A stretch of DNA of 64,000 nucleotides from an uncultured Sulfitobacter sp. (GCF_947497275.1 NZ_CANMFS010000005.1:124001-188000), one strand, 5' to 3'. Positions 28,535 through 39,166 are shown, counted from the first letter of the stretch. Made by a program: numbers and translations. Notes: generated by a model not told the origin, from the letters alone.

Positions 28535-29296
28535 ATGCCACAGAAAATCGCCTTTTTGGCCAGCCGGACGCCAGTGGCACAGACGGCACGCGCGGCGCTG
28601 ATCGGGCGCTACGGCAACGTGCCGCCCGAAGACGCGGATGTGATCGTGGCGCTGGGCGGGGACGGTTTCATGCTACAAACGCTGCACGAGACACAGAACC
28701 TGCCCGCGCCGGTGTACGGAATGAACCGGGGTACCATCGGATTTTTGATGAACACCTACGCCGAGAGCGATCTGCGCGCGCGGCTGGACGCGGCGGAAGA
28801 GGCGGTGATCCACCCGTTGTCCATGCATGCGACGCATACGGACGGGCGGCAATCGCGGGCGCTGGCGCTCAATGAGGTGGCGCTGTTGCGCGAGGGGCCG
28901 CAGGCGGCGAAACTGCAGATCACGGTGGACGGACGGCTGCGGATGCAAGAGCTGGTCTGCGACGGGGCGCTGGTGGCGACGCCGGCGGGGTCGACGGCAT
29001 ACAATTATTCGGCGCATGGTCCGATCCTGCCCATCGGTGCCGATGTTCTGGCGTTGACGGCGATGGCGGCGTTTCGGCCGCGACGCTGGCGCGGGGCGCT
29101 GTTGCCCAGTACGGCGGTGGTCCGGTTGGACGTTCTGGAACCCGAAAAGCGTCCGGTGATGGCGGACGCGGATGGCACCAGCTACCGCGATGTGGCGCGG
29201 GTGGAGATCCGGTCTGAGCCGAGCATCGTGCACAAGATCCTGTTTGATCCGGGGCACGGGTTGGAGGAGCGTCTGATTTCGGAGCAGTTCAATTAA
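28535..29296 (+). CDS. nadK: NAD kinase
   Basis: A 253-residue enzyme making NADP from NAD with ATP. GGDGFML at 41-47 is the conserved phosphate-binding motif, [13 protein letters not shown] follows, and the catalytic LNEVALLR and [15 protein letters not shown] blocks are in order. It is of the short alphaproteobacterial form. I start at [10 protein letters not shown]; the open frame upstream overlaps the region divergent from glyA. Confidence 0.95.
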   Translation: MPQKIAFLASRTPVAQTARAALIGRYGNVPPEDADVIVALGGDGFMLQTLHETQNLPAPVYGMNRGTIGFLMNTYAESDLRARLDAAEEAVIHPLSMHATHTDGRQSRALALNEVALLREGPQAAKLQITVDGRLRMQELVCDGALVATPAGSTAYNYSAHGPILPIGADVLALTAMAAFRPRRWRGALLPSTAVVRLDVLEPEKRPVMADADGTSYRDVARVEIRSEPSIVHKILFDPGHGLEERLISEQFN

Positions 29297-29411
29297 GCGT
29301 GCTTGAGGCCTTTTTTGCGGACGGACGGTGGAACCTTTGGCGGAGCGACACGTTGTGTAGATGAAGCGGCGCGGGTGACGCGCCGAGACAAAGACAATGA
29401 GGAGATCCACG

Positions 29412-29609
29412 ATGAACTGGGATAAAATCGAAGGCAACTGGAAGCAATTCAAAGGCTCCGCACAAGCCAAGTGGGGCGAGCTGACGGATGACGAAGTCGA
29501 CGAAGCTGCGGGCAACCGCGAGAAGCTGGTCGGCAAGATCCAAGAGAAATACGGCGTTGCGAAGGACGAAGCGGAACGTCAGGTAGACGATTTTGCAGCG
29601 AGCCACTGA
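29412..29609 (+). CDS. CsbD family stress protein
   Basis: A 65-residue hydrophilic protein: MNWDKIEGNWKQFKG at the start, then KWGELTDDE and QEKYGVAKDEAE. This is the whole CsbD domain, found in proteins induced by general stress; the biochemical role is unknown. ATG 29412 is preceded by GAGGAGATCCACG. It has its own terminator 21 bp downstream. Confidence 0.93.
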   Translation: MNWDKIEGNWKQFKGSAQAKWGELTDDEVDEAAGNREKLVGKIQEKYGVAKDEAERQVDDFAASH

Positions 29610-29909
29610 TCGCTGACGTTAACGAGTACGAAGGCGGCCCCAGTGGCCGCCTTTTTCATGAGGTGTCTATATATAGTGCGGTGAACTTCGATTTGAATAC
29701 GATATGGCCAAGTCTGACGTCTGCTATCATGAGCAAGCCAAAAACCTCCAAAAGCTATTTGGGTTTTGAACGGGGTTTGTGGAAGCCTCAATCAGGTTGG
29801 TTCGCCTGTGTTCCAAAAAAGGACGGTTTGTTGAGTAACCTACTAACCAGACTGGTAATTCAGCCAAATTTAATTGGTCAGGCCATGCCCTGCGATAGGA
29901 TGCTTTGTT
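29610..29909. other. AT-rich intergenic region
   Basis: 300 bp that hold the CsbD terminator at the left and otherwise AT-rich DNA with no credible coding frame, leading to the DUF421 gene. The change in composition suggests a recent insert begins about here. Confidence 0.5.
29631..29655 (+). terminator. Rho-independent terminator of the csbD-like gene
   Basis: AAGGCGGCC and GGCCGCCTT form a perfect 9-bp stem around CCAGT, followed by TTTC. Confidence 0.85.
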
Positions 29910-30425
29910 ATGTTTTTTGACAATGAACTGCTCGATACTATTTTGCGTGGCTTACTATTATCATCCATAGCACTATGCTGGATCATAATAGTTGTACGAT
30001 TTGTTGGTCTTCGAACGTTCTCAAAAATGACTTCGTTCGATTTTGTCGTGACACTTGCAACTGCATCTTTGCTAGCCGGCGCCAGTCAGTCATCAACTTG
30101 GCCGGCTTTCTTTCAAGCTATCATCGCTATGACTGCACTACTTAGCGTACAGTATGTAGTGGCCCGCCTGCGTCAGCAGTCGGACCAGTTTGAACAAGTC
30201 ATACAAAATTGTCCGGTCATGTTGATGCGCGATGGTGCGATTTTACACGATGCTCTCGAAGCAACGCGTGTTGCTGAAGATGATCTTATTGCCAAGCTTC
30301 GGGAAGCAAATATTCTTGATTTAGCTGAGGTACGCGCAGTGGTTTTGGAGACCACAGGTGATGTATCTGTTCTTCATGGCCAGAACCTACAGGATGTGAT
30401 TTTGAAAGGTGTCCGCCGCCTCTAG
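29910..30425 (+). CDS. DUF421 (YetF-like) membrane protein, short form
   Basis: A 171-residue protein with two or three N-terminal membrane helices (ILRGLLLSSIALCWIIIVV, then ATASLLAGA and ALLSVQYVVA) and a cytoplasmic DUF421 domain including NCPVMLMRDG and LREANILDLAEVRAVVLETTGDVSVL. The latter is the conserved YetF block. Function is unknown. It is markedly AT-richer than nadK or prpE and is followed by copy B of the repeat, which points to horizontal origin. Confidence 0.85.
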   Translation: MFFDNELLDTILRGLLLSSIALCWIIIVVRFVGLRTFSKMTSFDFVVTLATASLLAGASQSSTWPAFFQAIIAMTALLSVQYVVARLRQQSDQFEQVIQNCPVMLMRDGAILHDALEATRVAEDDLIAKLREANILDLAEVRAVVLETTGDVSVLHGQNLQDVILKGVRRL

Positions 30426-30483
30426 CTTTATAAACTCCATCGCTATTTAGTGATGCATGAATAACTTTGCCTCTCAAAAACGA

Positions 30484-30565
30484 CCGTTTTCTGAACGGTT
30501 CACCGAACCGAACATTGATGTGATTACTGCGAAGGTCGGCTTCTTCCGCGAAGCGGGCGAACGCA
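30484..30565. repeat. Degenerate dispersed repeat, copy B
   Basis: Aligns without gaps to 24581-24662 (best in the first 37 bp, CCGTTT to TTGATG). It directly follows an AT-richer accessory gene, as copy A does. Confidence 0.5.
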
Positions 30566-30605
30566 GTAGACGGACACCCCCCTCATTTGTTGCGTGACCA
30601 CGGAT

Positions 30606-30623
30606 CCGGCGGCCCGACGCCGG
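30606..30623 (-). terminator. Possible terminator hairpin of prpE
   Basis: CCGGCG-TCGGGC-CGCCGG on the minus strand begins 1 bp past the prpE stop. There is no T tract, so support is modest. Confidence 0.35.
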
Positions 30624-30624
30624 C

Positions 30625-32517
30625 CTAACCCTTGGCGTAGCCGATCGTCTGCAGGGCTTCCTTGATCTCGTCCAGGATCGCCGGATCGTCGATGGTGGCG
30701 GGAAGCTTGAATTCCTCGTTGTCGGCAAGTTTGACCATCGTCGCGCGCAGGATCTTGCCCGAGCGTGTCTTGGGCAGGCGGTCGACCACAAGCGTCAGCT
30801 TGAACGCCGCGACCGGGCCGATCTGGTCGCGCACCCGTGCGACACATTCCGCCGCGATGTCCGCATGCGGGCGGTTCACACCCTTCGTCAGGCAGACAAA
30901 GCCGACGGGTGCCTGTCCTTTGAGAGGATCGTTGACGCCGACGACGGCACATTCCGCCACATCCGGATGCCCGGCAAGCACTTCTTCCATCGCGCCGGTG
31001 GACAGACGGTGGCCGGCCACGTTGATCACATCATCGGTGCGCGCCATGATGTAGAGATATCCGTCTTCGTCGATCAAGCCCGCATCACCGGTCTCGTAGT
31101 AGCCGGGAAAGGTAGTGAGATAGCCCTTGCGGAAGCGGTCCTCGGCATTCCAGAGCGTCGGCAGGGTGCCGGGGGGCAGGGGCAGTTTGATCGCAATGGC
31201 ACCCAGCGTGCCGCGGGAGACTTCGTGGCCCGCCTCGTCGAGGATGTGGACGTCGTAGCCGGGCATCGGAACAGTGGGCGAGCCGACCTTGACCGGCAAC
31301 GCTTCGAGACCTGCGGGGTTGCCTACGATGGTATAGCCGGTTTCGGTTTGCCACCAATGATCGTACACCGGCTTGCCCAGCACATCCTGCGCCCAGATGA
31401 TGGTATCGGGATCGGCGCGTTCGCCTGCGAGATACAGCGCGCGCAGGCACGACAGGTCGTATTTCGCGGCTTCGAGGCCTTTGGGATCCTCGCGCTTGAC
31501 CGCGCGGATGGCGGTGGGGGCGGTGAAGAAGCTGCGCACGTTATGCTCGGAGATCACACGCCAGAAGGTGCCGGCATCGGGGGTTCCGACCGGCTTGCCC
31601 TCGAACACCACCGTGGTGTTGCCGTGGATCAGGGGCCCGTAGGCAATGTAGCTGTGACCGACGACCCAGCCCACATCGGAGGCGGCCCAGAACACATCGC
31701 CGGGATCGACGTTGTAGACGTTCTTCATCGTCCAGTTCAGCGCGACGAGATGTCCGGCAGTGTGACGCACCACACCTTTGGGCGCACCGGTGGTGCCGGA
31801 GGTGTAGAGGATATAGGCCGGATGGTTGCCCGCGACCGGAACACAGTCGGCCGGGGTGCCGGCGGCCATCGCGGCGTGCCATTCCACATCGCGCCCCTCG
31901 ATCAGGTCACAGGGCGCTTGCGCGCGTTGCAGGATGATGCAGGCGTCGGGCTTGTGCGCGGCCATTTCTATGGCACCGTCAAGCAGGGGTTTATAGTGGA
32001 CGACCCGGTTCGGTTCCATCCCGCAAGACGCGGCAATGATGGCCTTGGGCGTGCAGTCGTCGATGCGCACGGCGAGCTCGTGCGCGGCAAAGCCGCCGAA
32101 CACGACGGAGTGGACGGCACCGATGCGCGCGCAGGCCAGCATCGCCTCGACCGCTTCGGGTACCATCGGCATGTAGATGATGACGCGGTCGCCCGTCTCG
32201 ACGCCCTGCGCCACCAGCGCACCGGCAAGGCGCGACACGCGGGTTTGCAGTTCGGCGAATGTGATTTCTTGCTTGGTGCCGGTGATCGGGCTGTCGTGGA
32301 TGATCGCGACCTGATCGGCGCGGCCTTGTTCGACGTGCCGGTCGACGGCGTTGTAACAGCCGTTGACACGGGCATCGGCGTACCATTCGTAAAGGTCCTG
32401 GCCCCTGTCGAAGAGGGCCTGCGTCGGCGGCTCGACCCAATCGATCGCCTTGGCCTGTTCAAGCCAGAACGCTTCTGGATCCGCTTTCGCGGCGTTATAA
32501 ACCTCTGTATAGCCCAT
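30625..32517 (-). CDS. prpE: Propionyl-CoA synthetase (acetyl-CoA synthetase family)
   Basis: A 630-residue AMP-forming acyl-CoA ligase. The ATP motif YTSGTTGAPKGVVRH, the WWQTETG block and the C-terminal catalytic lysine in KTRSGKILRATM are all present, and the N-terminal YTEVYNAAKADPEAFW is typical of PrpE rather than Acs. It activates propionate, and often acetate, to the CoA ester. It is monocistronic by spacing. The start at MGYTEV follows AAGGAGGATAAG. Confidence 0.93.
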   Translation of the reverse strand: MGYTEVYNAAKADPEAFWLEQAKAIDWVEPPTQALFDRGQDLYEWYADARVNGCYNAVDRHVEQGRADQVAIIHDSPITGTKQEITFAELQTRVSRLAGALVAQGVETGDRVIIYMPMVPEAVEAMLACARIGAVHSVVFGGFAAHELAVRIDDCTPKAIIAASCGMEPNRVVHYKPLLDGAIEMAAHKPDACIILQRAQAPCDLIEGRDVEWHAAMAAGTPADCVPVAGNHPAYILYTSGTTGAPKGVVRHTAGHLVALNWTMKNVYNVDPGDVFWAASDVGWVVGHSYIAYGPLIHGNTTVVFEGKPVGTPDAGTFWRVISEHNVRSFFTAPTAIRAVKREDPKGLEAAKYDLSCLRALYLAGERADPDTIIWAQDVLGKPVYDHWWQTETGYTIVGNPAGLEALPVKVGSPTVPMPGYDVHILDEAGHEVSRGTLGAIAIKLPLPPGTLPTLWNAEDRFRKGYLTTFPGYYETGDAGLIDEDGYLYIMARTDDVINVAGHRLSTGAMEEVLAGHPDVAECAVVGVNDPLKGQAPVGFVCLTKGVNRPHADIAAECVARVRDQIGPVAAFKLTLVVDRLPKTRSGKILRATMVKLADNEEFKLPATIDDPAILDEIKEALQTIGYAKG

Positions 32518-32776
32518 CTTCTTATCCTCCTTGACGTGCCTTGGGTATGCTCTTGAGGCCCCCTCTGGCAAGATGTGATGCGCCGTGCGCCTTGGTTTAT
32601 GTAAAGAAATCTTCAGATGCGCGGGGGCATGTGCGGGTGTCGGGCACAACGGATCGAGGATGTCGGGAATCGCATAGTGTGTCGAAAACGGATGCGACGG
32701 GACTGCGAGGAACGCCTATTGATCGGGTCAGGTACGGACATTGTGTCACGCACCCAGGACCTCGAAAGGGTATCGC

Positions 32777-32911
32777 ATGGGCGACAAGCGCGCCAACAAG
32801 GAAAAACTGGCCAAGCGAAAGACGAAAGTCTCGCTGGCTCCTGCACCTGTCGCGGCGCCCGTCGGCGTGAAGGTTCCGACTGTCGCCGCAATGGTCGCCC
32901 GCAAGAAATAG
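32777..32911 (+). CDS. Small basic protein of unknown function (44 aa)
   Basis: The ORF reads MGDKRANKEKLAKRKTKVSL, then APAPVAAPVGVKVPTVAAM, then VARKK. The N-terminal half is Lys/Arg rich and the middle is Ala/Pro/Val rich. GAAAGGG precedes the ATG, and a GC-rich hairpin follows the stop by 8 bp. It lies in a gap between two minus-strand genes, so it is not a shadow of another frame. No function is assigned. Confidence 0.55.
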   Translation: MGDKRANKEKLAKRKTKVSLAPAPVAAPVGVKVPTVAAMVARKK

Positions 32912-32918
32912 GCAGACC

Positions 32919-32941
32919 GGCGGGGGGCAACGACCCCCGCC
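32919..32941. terminator. Hairpin between the small gene and maeB
   Basis: GGCGGGGG and CCCCCGCC form a perfect 8-bp stem around GCAACGA. It lies between convergent stops and could serve both genes; neither side has a T tract. Confidence 0.45.
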
Positions 32942-32956
32942 GAAGCCGCGCAGGGT

Positions 32957-35230
32957 TCAGCCGTATTCGGCCACCGGCGTGCCGGCAATCGCCGCCATGT
33001 TGAGCAGACCGCGCGCCGTGATCGAGGGTGACACGACGTGCGCACGGTTGCCCATCCCCATGAGGATCGGCCCCACTTCGAGCCCGCCGCCCTTCATCTT
33101 GAGTATGTTGCGCACGCCGGATGCGGCATCGGCGTGGGCGAACACCAGCACATTCGCCGGACCTTTCATACGGTTGCCCGGAAACAACCGCTCGCGCAGG
33201 TCGGGATCGAGGGCGGTGTCGATGTTCATTTCGCCTTCGTAGCAGAAGTCGGGATGCCCGTCGTCGAGGATGCGGATCGCCCGACGCAGGCGGCTGCCGG
33301 AGCCTTCGCCCTGATTGCCGAACTGCGACTGCGAGCACAGGGCGACATTGGGGGTGATGCCAAAGCGGCGTACATGGCGGGCGGCCCCGATGGCGATTTC
33401 GGCAAGCTGTTCGGGGCTGGGATGCTGGTGCACCTGCGTGTCGGCGATGAACAACGGGCCATCTTCGAGAATCATCATCGACAGTGCGCCATGCGCGCGG
33501 TGTCCGTCGCGACCCAGCACCTGTTCGATATAGTTGAGATGCCAGCGGGTTTCACCGAAGGTGCCGCAGATCATGCTGTCGGCTTCGCCGCGTTGCACCA
33601 TGACGGCGCCGATGGCCGTGGTGTTGGTGCGCATGATCGCGCGGGCAATGTCGGGCGACACCCCGCGCCGCGCCATCAGGCCGTGGTAAGTTTCCCAGTA
33701 GTCGCGGTAGCGCGGATCGTTCTCAGGGTTGACCAGATCGACATCCTCGCCCAGCCGGATCGTAAGGCCCGCCCGTTCGATGCGCCGTTCGATGACGTCG
33801 GGGCGCCCGATCAGGATCGGCTTTTCCACCGTCTCTTCCAGCATCGCCTGCGCGGCGCGCATCACGCGCTCGTCTTCGCCCTCGGCAAAGACGATGCGGC
33901 GGGGCGTCTGACGCGCGGCATGAAACACCGGGCGCATCAGCAGCGCGGATTTGAAGACCGATCCGTCGAGCGCGGTCTTGTAGGCTTCGATATCGGCGAT
34001 GGGGCGCGTCGCCACGCCGGTTTCCATTGCCGCCCTGGCCACGGCGGAAGAGACGACACCGACGAGGCGCGGATCGAACGGTTTAGGGATCAGGTAGTCC
34101 ATTCCGAAGGTAAGCTGTTCGCCCTGATAGGCGGCGGCGGCCTCGGCGCTGGTGGTGGCGCGCGCAAGGGCCGCGATGCCTTCGATGCAGGCGATTTTCA
34201 TCTCGTCGTTGATCGTTGTCGCGCCAACGTCGAGCGCGCCGCGAAAGATGAACGGAAAGCACAGCACGTTGTTGACCTGGTTGGGGAAGTCCGACCGACC
34301 CGTGGCGATGATCGCGTCGGGGCTGATGGCGCGCACCAGATCCGGCATGATTTCGGGATTGGGATTGGCCAGCGCAAAGACGATCGGCTGCGGGGCCATC
34401 CGCGCGACCATTTCCGGCTTGAGCACGTTCGGCCCCGACAGGCCGAGAAACAGGTCCGCCCCGTCGATCACATCGTCGAGAGTGCGCAAGTCGGAGGCCT
34501 GGGCGTACTCGCTCTTGATCGGGTTCATGTCCTCGGTGCGGCCTTCGTAGACGAGGCCGTGAATGTCACAGAGCCAGACGTTTTCACGCTTTACCCCGAG
34601 TTTCAGCAGCATGTTCAGACAAGCGATGCCCGCAGCACCGCCGCCGGTCGAGACGATCTTGATGTCCTCGAACGCCTTGCCCGCGATTCGCAGCGCGTTG
34701 GTGGCGGCGGCGCCGACGACGATGGCGGTGCCGTGCTGGTCATCGTGAAAAACGGGGATGTTCATCCGCTCGCGGCAGATGCGTTCGACGGTAAAGCAAT
34801 CGGGGGCTTTGATGTCTTCGAGGTTGATCGCGCCGAACGACGGCTCCATCGCGCAGACGATGTCGGCGAGTTTTTCGGGGTCGGGCTGGTCTAGCTCGAT
34901 GTCGAAACAATCTATGCCGGCGAATTTCTTGAACAGGACGGCCTTGCCCTCCATCACCGGTTTGGACGCGAGCGCCCCGATGTTGCCAAGGCCCAGCACC
35001 GCCGTGCCGTTGGTGACGACGGCGACCAGATTGGCACGGGCGGTATAGAGCGCCGCCGTGCCGGGATCGTGCTGGATTTCAAGGCAGGCTTCGGCCACGC
35101 CGGGGCTGTAGGCGCGCGCCAGATCGCGGCCGTTGGCGAGCGGTTTGGTCGCCCGGATCTCCAGCTTTCCGGGTTTCGGAAGCGCGTGGTAATCAAGGGC
35201 GGCTTGGCGGAGGCTGGCGGCGTCGGACAT
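32957..35230 (-). CDS. maeB: NADP-dependent malic enzyme with C-terminal phosphotransacetylase-like domain
   Basis: A 757-residue MaeB-type enzyme converting malate to pyruvate, CO2 and NADPH. The malic-enzyme part (to about 430) has [12 protein letters not shown], the metal site FHDDQHGTA and [11 protein letters not shown] for NADP. Residues about 440-757 form the PTA-like domain ([34 protein letters not shown]), which in studied members serves regulation and oligomerisation. The length is usual. It is divergent from the cdd operon. Confidence 0.96.
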   Translation of the reverse strand: MSDAASLRQAALDYHALPKPGKLEIRATKPLANGRDLARAYSPGVAEACLEIQHDPGTAALYTARANLVAVVTNGTAVLGLGNIGALASKPVMEGKAVLFKKFAGIDCFDIELDQPDPEKLADIVCAMEPSFGAINLEDIKAPDCFTVERICRERMNIPVFHDDQHGTAIVVGAAATNALRIAGKAFEDIKIVSTGGGAAGIACLNMLLKLGVKRENVWLCDIHGLVYEGRTEDMNPIKSEYAQASDLRTLDDVIDGADLFLGLSGPNVLKPEMVARMAPQPIVFALANPNPEIMPDLVRAISPDAIIATGRSDFPNQVNNVLCFPFIFRGALDVGATTINDEMKIACIEGIAALARATTSAEAAAAYQGEQLTFGMDYLIPKPFDPRLVGVVSSAVARAAMETGVATRPIADIEAYKTALDGSVFKSALLMRPVFHAARQTPRRIVFAEGEDERVMRAAQAMLEETVEKPILIGRPDVIERRIERAGLTIRLGEDVDLVNPENDPRYRDYWETYHGLMARRGVSPDIARAIMRTNTTAIGAVMVQRGEADSMICGTFGETRWHLNYIEQVLGRDGHRAHGALSMMILEDGPLFIADTQVHQHPSPEQLAEIAIGAARHVRRFGITPNVALCSQSQFGNQGEGSGSRLRRAIRILDDGHPDFCYEGEMNIDTALDPDLRERLFPGNRMKGPANVLVFAHADAASGVRNILKMKGGGLEVGPILMGMGNRAHVVSPSITARGLLNMAAIAGTPVAEYG

Positions 35231-35295
35231 GATGATTGGTGCCTTTGGTTCAGGATAGTTTAGCGGTAAATCATTTTGTCAGGTTGGGATAGGGG

Positions 35296-35323
35296 CGCGG
35301 CGGCTGCCAGCGCTGCCGCCGCG
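35296..35323 (+). other. GC-rich hairpin between divergent maeB and cdd
   Basis: CGCGGCGGC and GCCGCCGCG form a perfect 9-bp stem with a 10-nt loop, followed by ATTCTTT. It looks like a terminator but no gene ends here; it may be a leader structure of cdd or end a small transcript. Confidence 0.3.
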
Positions 35324-35471
35324 ATTCTTTCCCCGGCGTCGTGTCCCGGCGCGGCATCATCATTGTAGCAATTCAAGGCGCATTCGGGGGTTTTATTTGC
35401 TGCCGTGATGTTGCGTTTGGCGTGGCGCTGTCGCAGCTTGGACGCAAAGAAGACAGAGGAGCGAACCGGAT

Positions 35472-35867
35472 ATGGGCAATGATCTGAAACAGGCGGCAAT
35501 CGCCGTGCGCGAGAATGCCTATGCGCCTTATTCAGGCTTCAAGGTGGGCGCGGCGCTGCGCGGGGTGTCGGGCGCGGTTTACTGCGGATGCAATGTAGAA
35601 AACGTGGCCTATCCCGAAGGCACCTGTGCCGAGGCAGGGGCGATTGCGGCGATGGTCGCGGCCGGAGAGACCTCGTTCAGCGAAGTTTATGTCGTGGCCG
35701 GATCGCCGCTGCCGGTGACGCCCTGCGGCGGGTGCCGCCAAAAGCTGGCGGAGTTCGGCGCGGGCGACGTGCGCGTGACGATGGCGACGACCGGCGGCAC
35801 GGAGGAGGTGCGCAGCATCGCCGACCTGCTGCCCGGCGCGTTCGATCCCTCGTTTCTGGGGGCATGA
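35472..35867 (+). CDS. cdd: Cytidine deaminase
   Basis: A 131-residue tetrameric-type enzyme deaminating cytidine and deoxycytidine. The zinc site is Cys52 and Glu54 (GTCAEAGA) plus Cys85 and Cys88 (PCGGCRQ), the three-cysteine form; SGFKVGAAL and GCNVENVAYPEG are also typical. GAGGAGCG precedes the start. It is the first gene of cdd-deoA-deoB-upp, and its stop overlaps the deoA start. Confidence 0.95.
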   Translation: MGNDLKQAAIAVRENAYAPYSGFKVGAALRGVSGAVYCGCNVENVAYPEGTCAEAGAIAAMVAAGETSFSEVYVVAGSPLPVTPCGGCRQKLAEFGAGDVRVTMATTGGTEEVRSIADLLPGAFDPSFLGA

Positions 35868-37171
35868 TGGACGCGCGCGGAATACTGGGCAAGCTGCGTC
35901 ACGACGTGGCGCTTTCAGCAGATGAGTTGACATGGGTCGCGGGCGCGCTGGCGGACGGGCGGCTGAGTGCGGCGCAGGCGGGGGCGTTTGCGATGGGCGT
36001 GTGCCGCAACGGTCTGAACGAGGCGGGGCGCGTGGCGTTGACGCGGGCGATGTGCGCATCGGGCCATGTGCTGTCGTGGACTCTGGACAAGCCGGTGCTC
36101 GACAAGCACTCGACCGGGGGGGTCGGGGATTGTGTGAGCCTCGTTCTCGCGCCTGCACTGGCAGTTTGCGGGGCCTATGTGCCGATGATTTCGGGGCGGG
36201 GTCTGGGCCACACGGGCGGCACGCTGGACAAGCTGGAGGCGATACCGGGCGTCACTGTCATGCTGGACGAGGCGCGTTTGCGCGAGGTGGTGCAACGGGT
36301 CGGCTGTGCCATCGTCGGCGCCACGGGCGACATCGCACCGGCGGACCGGCGGCTTTATGCGGTGCGCGACGTGACGTCGACGGTGGATTCGCTGGATCTG
36401 ATAACGGCCTCGATCCTGTCGAAAAAGCTGGCGGCGGGGCTGGACGGGCTGGTTCTGGATGTAAAGGTCGGCTCTGGCGCATTCATGAAGGACATCGGGG
36501 CGGCGCGCGCGCTGGCGCAGGCGCTGGTGGGTACGGCGAATGCCGCCGGCTGCCCGACGCAGGCGGTCATCAGCGACATGAGCCAGCCCCTGGTCCCGAG
36601 CCTTGGCAATGCCCTGGAAGTGGCTGAGGTAATGCGCGTTCTGACCGGCGAGCAGACCGGCGGAATCGTCGATCTGTGTGGTGCTCTGGGCGGTGGCTTG
36701 CTGGCGCGGGCGGGGCTGGCGGATGATGCGGACGCGGGCGCGCGGCAGATCGTTGGTGCGATCGCGGACGGGCGCGCGGCGGAGCGGTTCGGCGCGATGA
36801 TCGCGGCCCTTGGCGGGCCGTTGCGGTTTGCCGAGGACTGGCAGCGATTCCTGCCCAAGGCGACGGTGGTGCGCGAAGTCGCGGCTGTGAGCGGCGGGAC
36901 AGTGCAGGCCATCGACGGCGAGGCGTTGGGCAATGCCGTGGTCGACCTGGGCGGCGGGCGCGTGGTCGAGAGTGATCCGGTCGATCCGGCGGTGGGTCTG
37001 GCGCGGGTTGTGCGGGTCGGGGCGCGCGTGGAAAAGGGCCAGCCGCTGGCGGTGATCCACGCCGCGCGGCCCGCGCAGGCCGACCGCGCGGCGCAGGCGG
37101 TGCGCGACGCGATCACACTGGGTGCCGGCGATGTGGCGGTGCCCGAGTTGATCCTTGAAAGGGTGGGCTGA
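35864..37171 (+). CDS. deoA: Thymidine phosphorylase
   Basis: A 435-residue enzyme releasing thymine and deoxyribose-1-phosphate from thymidine. [11 protein letters not shown] at 79-89 is the phosphate and substrate motif, and [20 protein letters not shown] follows as the family signature. The start is the first of two ATGs overlapping the cdd stop (ATGATG); the second, at 35867, is equally possible. The stop overlaps the deoB start by 1 bp. The open frame upstream belongs to the alternate reading of cdd. Confidence 0.95.
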   Translation: MMDARGILGKLRHDVALSADELTWVAGALADGRLSAAQAGAFAMGVCRNGLNEAGRVALTRAMCASGHVLSWTLDKPVLDKHSTGGVGDCVSLVLAPALAVCGAYVPMISGRGLGHTGGTLDKLEAIPGVTVMLDEARLREVVQRVGCAIVGATGDIAPADRRLYAVRDVTSTVDSLDLITASILSKKLAAGLDGLVLDVKVGSGAFMKDIGAARALAQALVGTANAAGCPTQAVISDMSQPLVPSLGNALEVAEVMRVLTGEQTGGIVDLCGALGGGLLARAGLADDADAGARQIVGAIADGRAAERFGAMIAALGGPLRFAEDWQRFLPKATVVREVAAVSGGTVQAIDGEALGNAVVDLGGGRVVESDPVDPAVGLARVVRVGARVEKGQPLAVIHAARPAQADRAAQAVRDAITLGAGDVAVPELILERVG

Positions 37172-38370
37172 TGGGGCGTGCGTTTCTTGTGGTGATGGAT
37201 TCTGTTGGCATCGGCGGTGCGCCGGACGCTGACAGCTATTACAACGGTGCGGTGCCCGATACCGGGGCCAACACCCTTGGCCACATCGCGCAGGCTTGCG
37301 CACAGGGGCGCGCGGAGGAAGGGCGCAGCGGAAATATCAACCTGCCGACGCTGTCGGGTCTGGGGGTGGGACATGCCATCCGGGCGGCCAGCGGGCTGGA
37401 AATCGCAGCCCTCGATGCGCCTTTGCGGGGGACATGGGGCCACGCCACGGAGGTTTCGCGCGGCAAGGACACGCCCTCGGGGCATTGGGAGCTGGCGGGG
37501 CTGCCGGTGCCGTGGGAGTGGCATTACTTCGAGCGGACCACCAATTCGTTCGACGCGGATCTGGTCGCCGCCGTCGCGCAGGCGGCGGGCACGGAGGGTA
37601 TTTTGGGCAATTGCCACGCGTCGGGGACCAACATCATCGAAGAGCTGGGCGCCGCACACATGCGCACGGGCCAACCGATCTGCTATACGTCCATCGACAG
37701 TGTTTTCCAGATCGCGGCGCATGAAGAGGTGTTCGGGCTGGACCGGTTGCTGAAGCTATGTGCCGAGATCGCGCCGATGCTGCACGAAATGCGGGTGGGC
37801 CGGGTGATTGCGCGGCCTTTCGTCGGCGATGCCGAGACCGGCTTTGTGCGGACACCGAACCGCCGGGACTTCGCGATCACGCCGCCCGGTCCGGTGCTGA
37901 GCAATTGGGTGCAGGACGCGGGACGGGCGACATTCGCGGTTGGAAAGATCGGTGATATTTTCTCGGTGCAGGGGTTTGACGAGGTGCGCAAGGGACCGGA
38001 TGCGGCATTGATGCAGCATCTGGCCGATCTGGTCGCGGAGGCGCCGGATGGCAGTCTGACCTTCGCCAATTTCGTAGAGTTCGACAGCCTGTATGGCCAC
38101 CGGCGCGATGTGTCGGGCTACGCCCGCGCGCTGGAATGGTTCGATGCGGAGATCGGCAAGATCATCGCGGCGCTGCGGATCGGTGATATTCTGGTGCTGA
38201 CGGCGGACCACGGCAATGATCCGACATGGATCGGGACGGACCACACCCGCGAACGTGTGCCGGTTCTGGTGGCAGGACGCGGTGCCGGTACGCTGGGCGG
38301 AATCGGATTTTCGGATGTGGCGGCTTTCGTCGCCGCGCATCTGGGGGTAGAGGTTCCGGCGAAGGCCTGA
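37171..38370 (+). CDS. deoB: Phosphopentomutase
   Basis: A 399-residue alkaline-phosphatase-fold enzyme converting (deoxy)ribose-1-phosphate to the 5-phosphate. The metal-binding ends are visible: [14 protein letters not shown] at the N-terminus, [10 protein letters not shown], and [18 protein letters not shown] near the C-terminus. It shares one base with deoA, so translation is coupled, and upp follows after 27 bp. Confidence 0.96.
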   Translation: MGRAFLVVMDSVGIGGAPDADSYYNGAVPDTGANTLGHIAQACAQGRAEEGRSGNINLPTLSGLGVGHAIRAASGLEIAALDAPLRGTWGHATEVSRGKDTPSGHWELAGLPVPWEWHYFERTTNSFDADLVAAVAQAAGTEGILGNCHASGTNIIEELGAAHMRTGQPICYTSIDSVFQIAAHEEVFGLDRLLKLCAEIAPMLHEMRVGRVIARPFVGDAETGFVRTPNRRDFAITPPGPVLSNWVQDAGRATFAVGKIGDIFSVQGFDEVRKGPDAALMQHLADLVAEAPDGSLTFANFVEFDSLYGHRRDVSGYARALEWFDAEIGKIIAALRIGDILVLTADHGNDPTWIGTDHTRERVPVLVAGRGAGTLGGIGFSDVAAFVAAHLGVEVPAKA

Positions 38371-38397
38371 CGGACCAAAGCATAGAGGGAACACGAC

Positions 38398-39033
38398 ATG
38401 AGCGATCAACATCTGACCGTGGTGGAGCATCCGCTGGTGCAGCACAAACTGACCATCATGCGGGATGTGAACACGCCGACGGCCGTGTTCCGGCAGCTTT
38501 TGCGCGAAATCAGCCAACTGCTGGCCTATGAGGTGACACGCAATCTGGCGATGACCACGAAGCGGATCGAGACGCCGATGGAAGCGATGATGGCGCCGAC
38601 GCTGGATGGCAAGAAGCTGGCCCTGATTTCGATCCTGCGGGCGGGCAATGGCCTTCTGGACGGTGTGCTGGAGCTGATCCCGTCGGCGCGGGTGGGGTTT
38701 GTGGGGCTGTACCGCGATGAAGAAACGCTGCAACCGGTGCAATATTATTTCAAGGTGCCCGAAGGGTTGGATGACCGGCTGGTGATCGCGGTCGATCCGA
38801 TGCTTGCGACCGGCAACTCGTCGGCGGCGGCGATTGATCTGCTGAAGGGGGCGGGCGCGACCAACATCATTTTCATGTGCCTGCTTGCTGCGCCCGAAGG
38901 CATAGCACGGATGAAACAGACCCATCCCGATGTGCCGATCGTGACGGCGGCGGTCGATGAAAAGCTGAATGCGCAGGGCTATATCGTGCCGGGGTTGGGC
39001 GATGCCGGAGACCGGATGTTCGGCACGAAGTGA
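38398..39033 (+). CDS. upp: Uracil phosphoribosyltransferase
   Basis: A 211-residue enzyme making UMP from uracil and PRPP. The PRPP loop reads [19 protein letters not shown], and the C-terminal [15 protein letters not shown] binds uracil. GAGGGAACACGAC precedes the ATG. It closes the salvage operon: cytidine and thymidine are broken down by the upstream enzymes and uracil is recaptured here. Confidence 0.96.
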   Translation: MSDQHLTVVEHPLVQHKLTIMRDVNTPTAVFRQLLREISQLLAYEVTRNLAMTTKRIETPMEAMMAPTLDGKKLALISILRAGNGLLDGVLELIPSARVGFVGLYRDEETLQPVQYYFKVPEGLDDRLVIAVDPMLATGNSSAAAIDLLKGAGATNIIFMCLLAAPEGIARMKQTHPDVPIVTAAVDEKLNAQGYIVPGLGDAGDRMFGTK

Positions 39034-39166
39034 CCGCTTTGCCGCTGGTGTTTGGGGCCTTGCCGGTGGTTTCGGTCAGACTGTTCGCGCAGACGGGACA
39101 AATATGGCTAAATTGAGGCAATTGTCGATGCTATTGCTTTACTCGGCGCGCGGTGTTTGACATCGT

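Noticed and set aside
30865..32556. 563-codon plus-strand frame over prpE
   Set aside because: Antisense shadow of a complete propionyl-CoA synthetase gene.
33038..34894. 618-codon plus-strand frame over maeB
   Set aside because: Antisense shadow; maeB is complete and has all family motifs.
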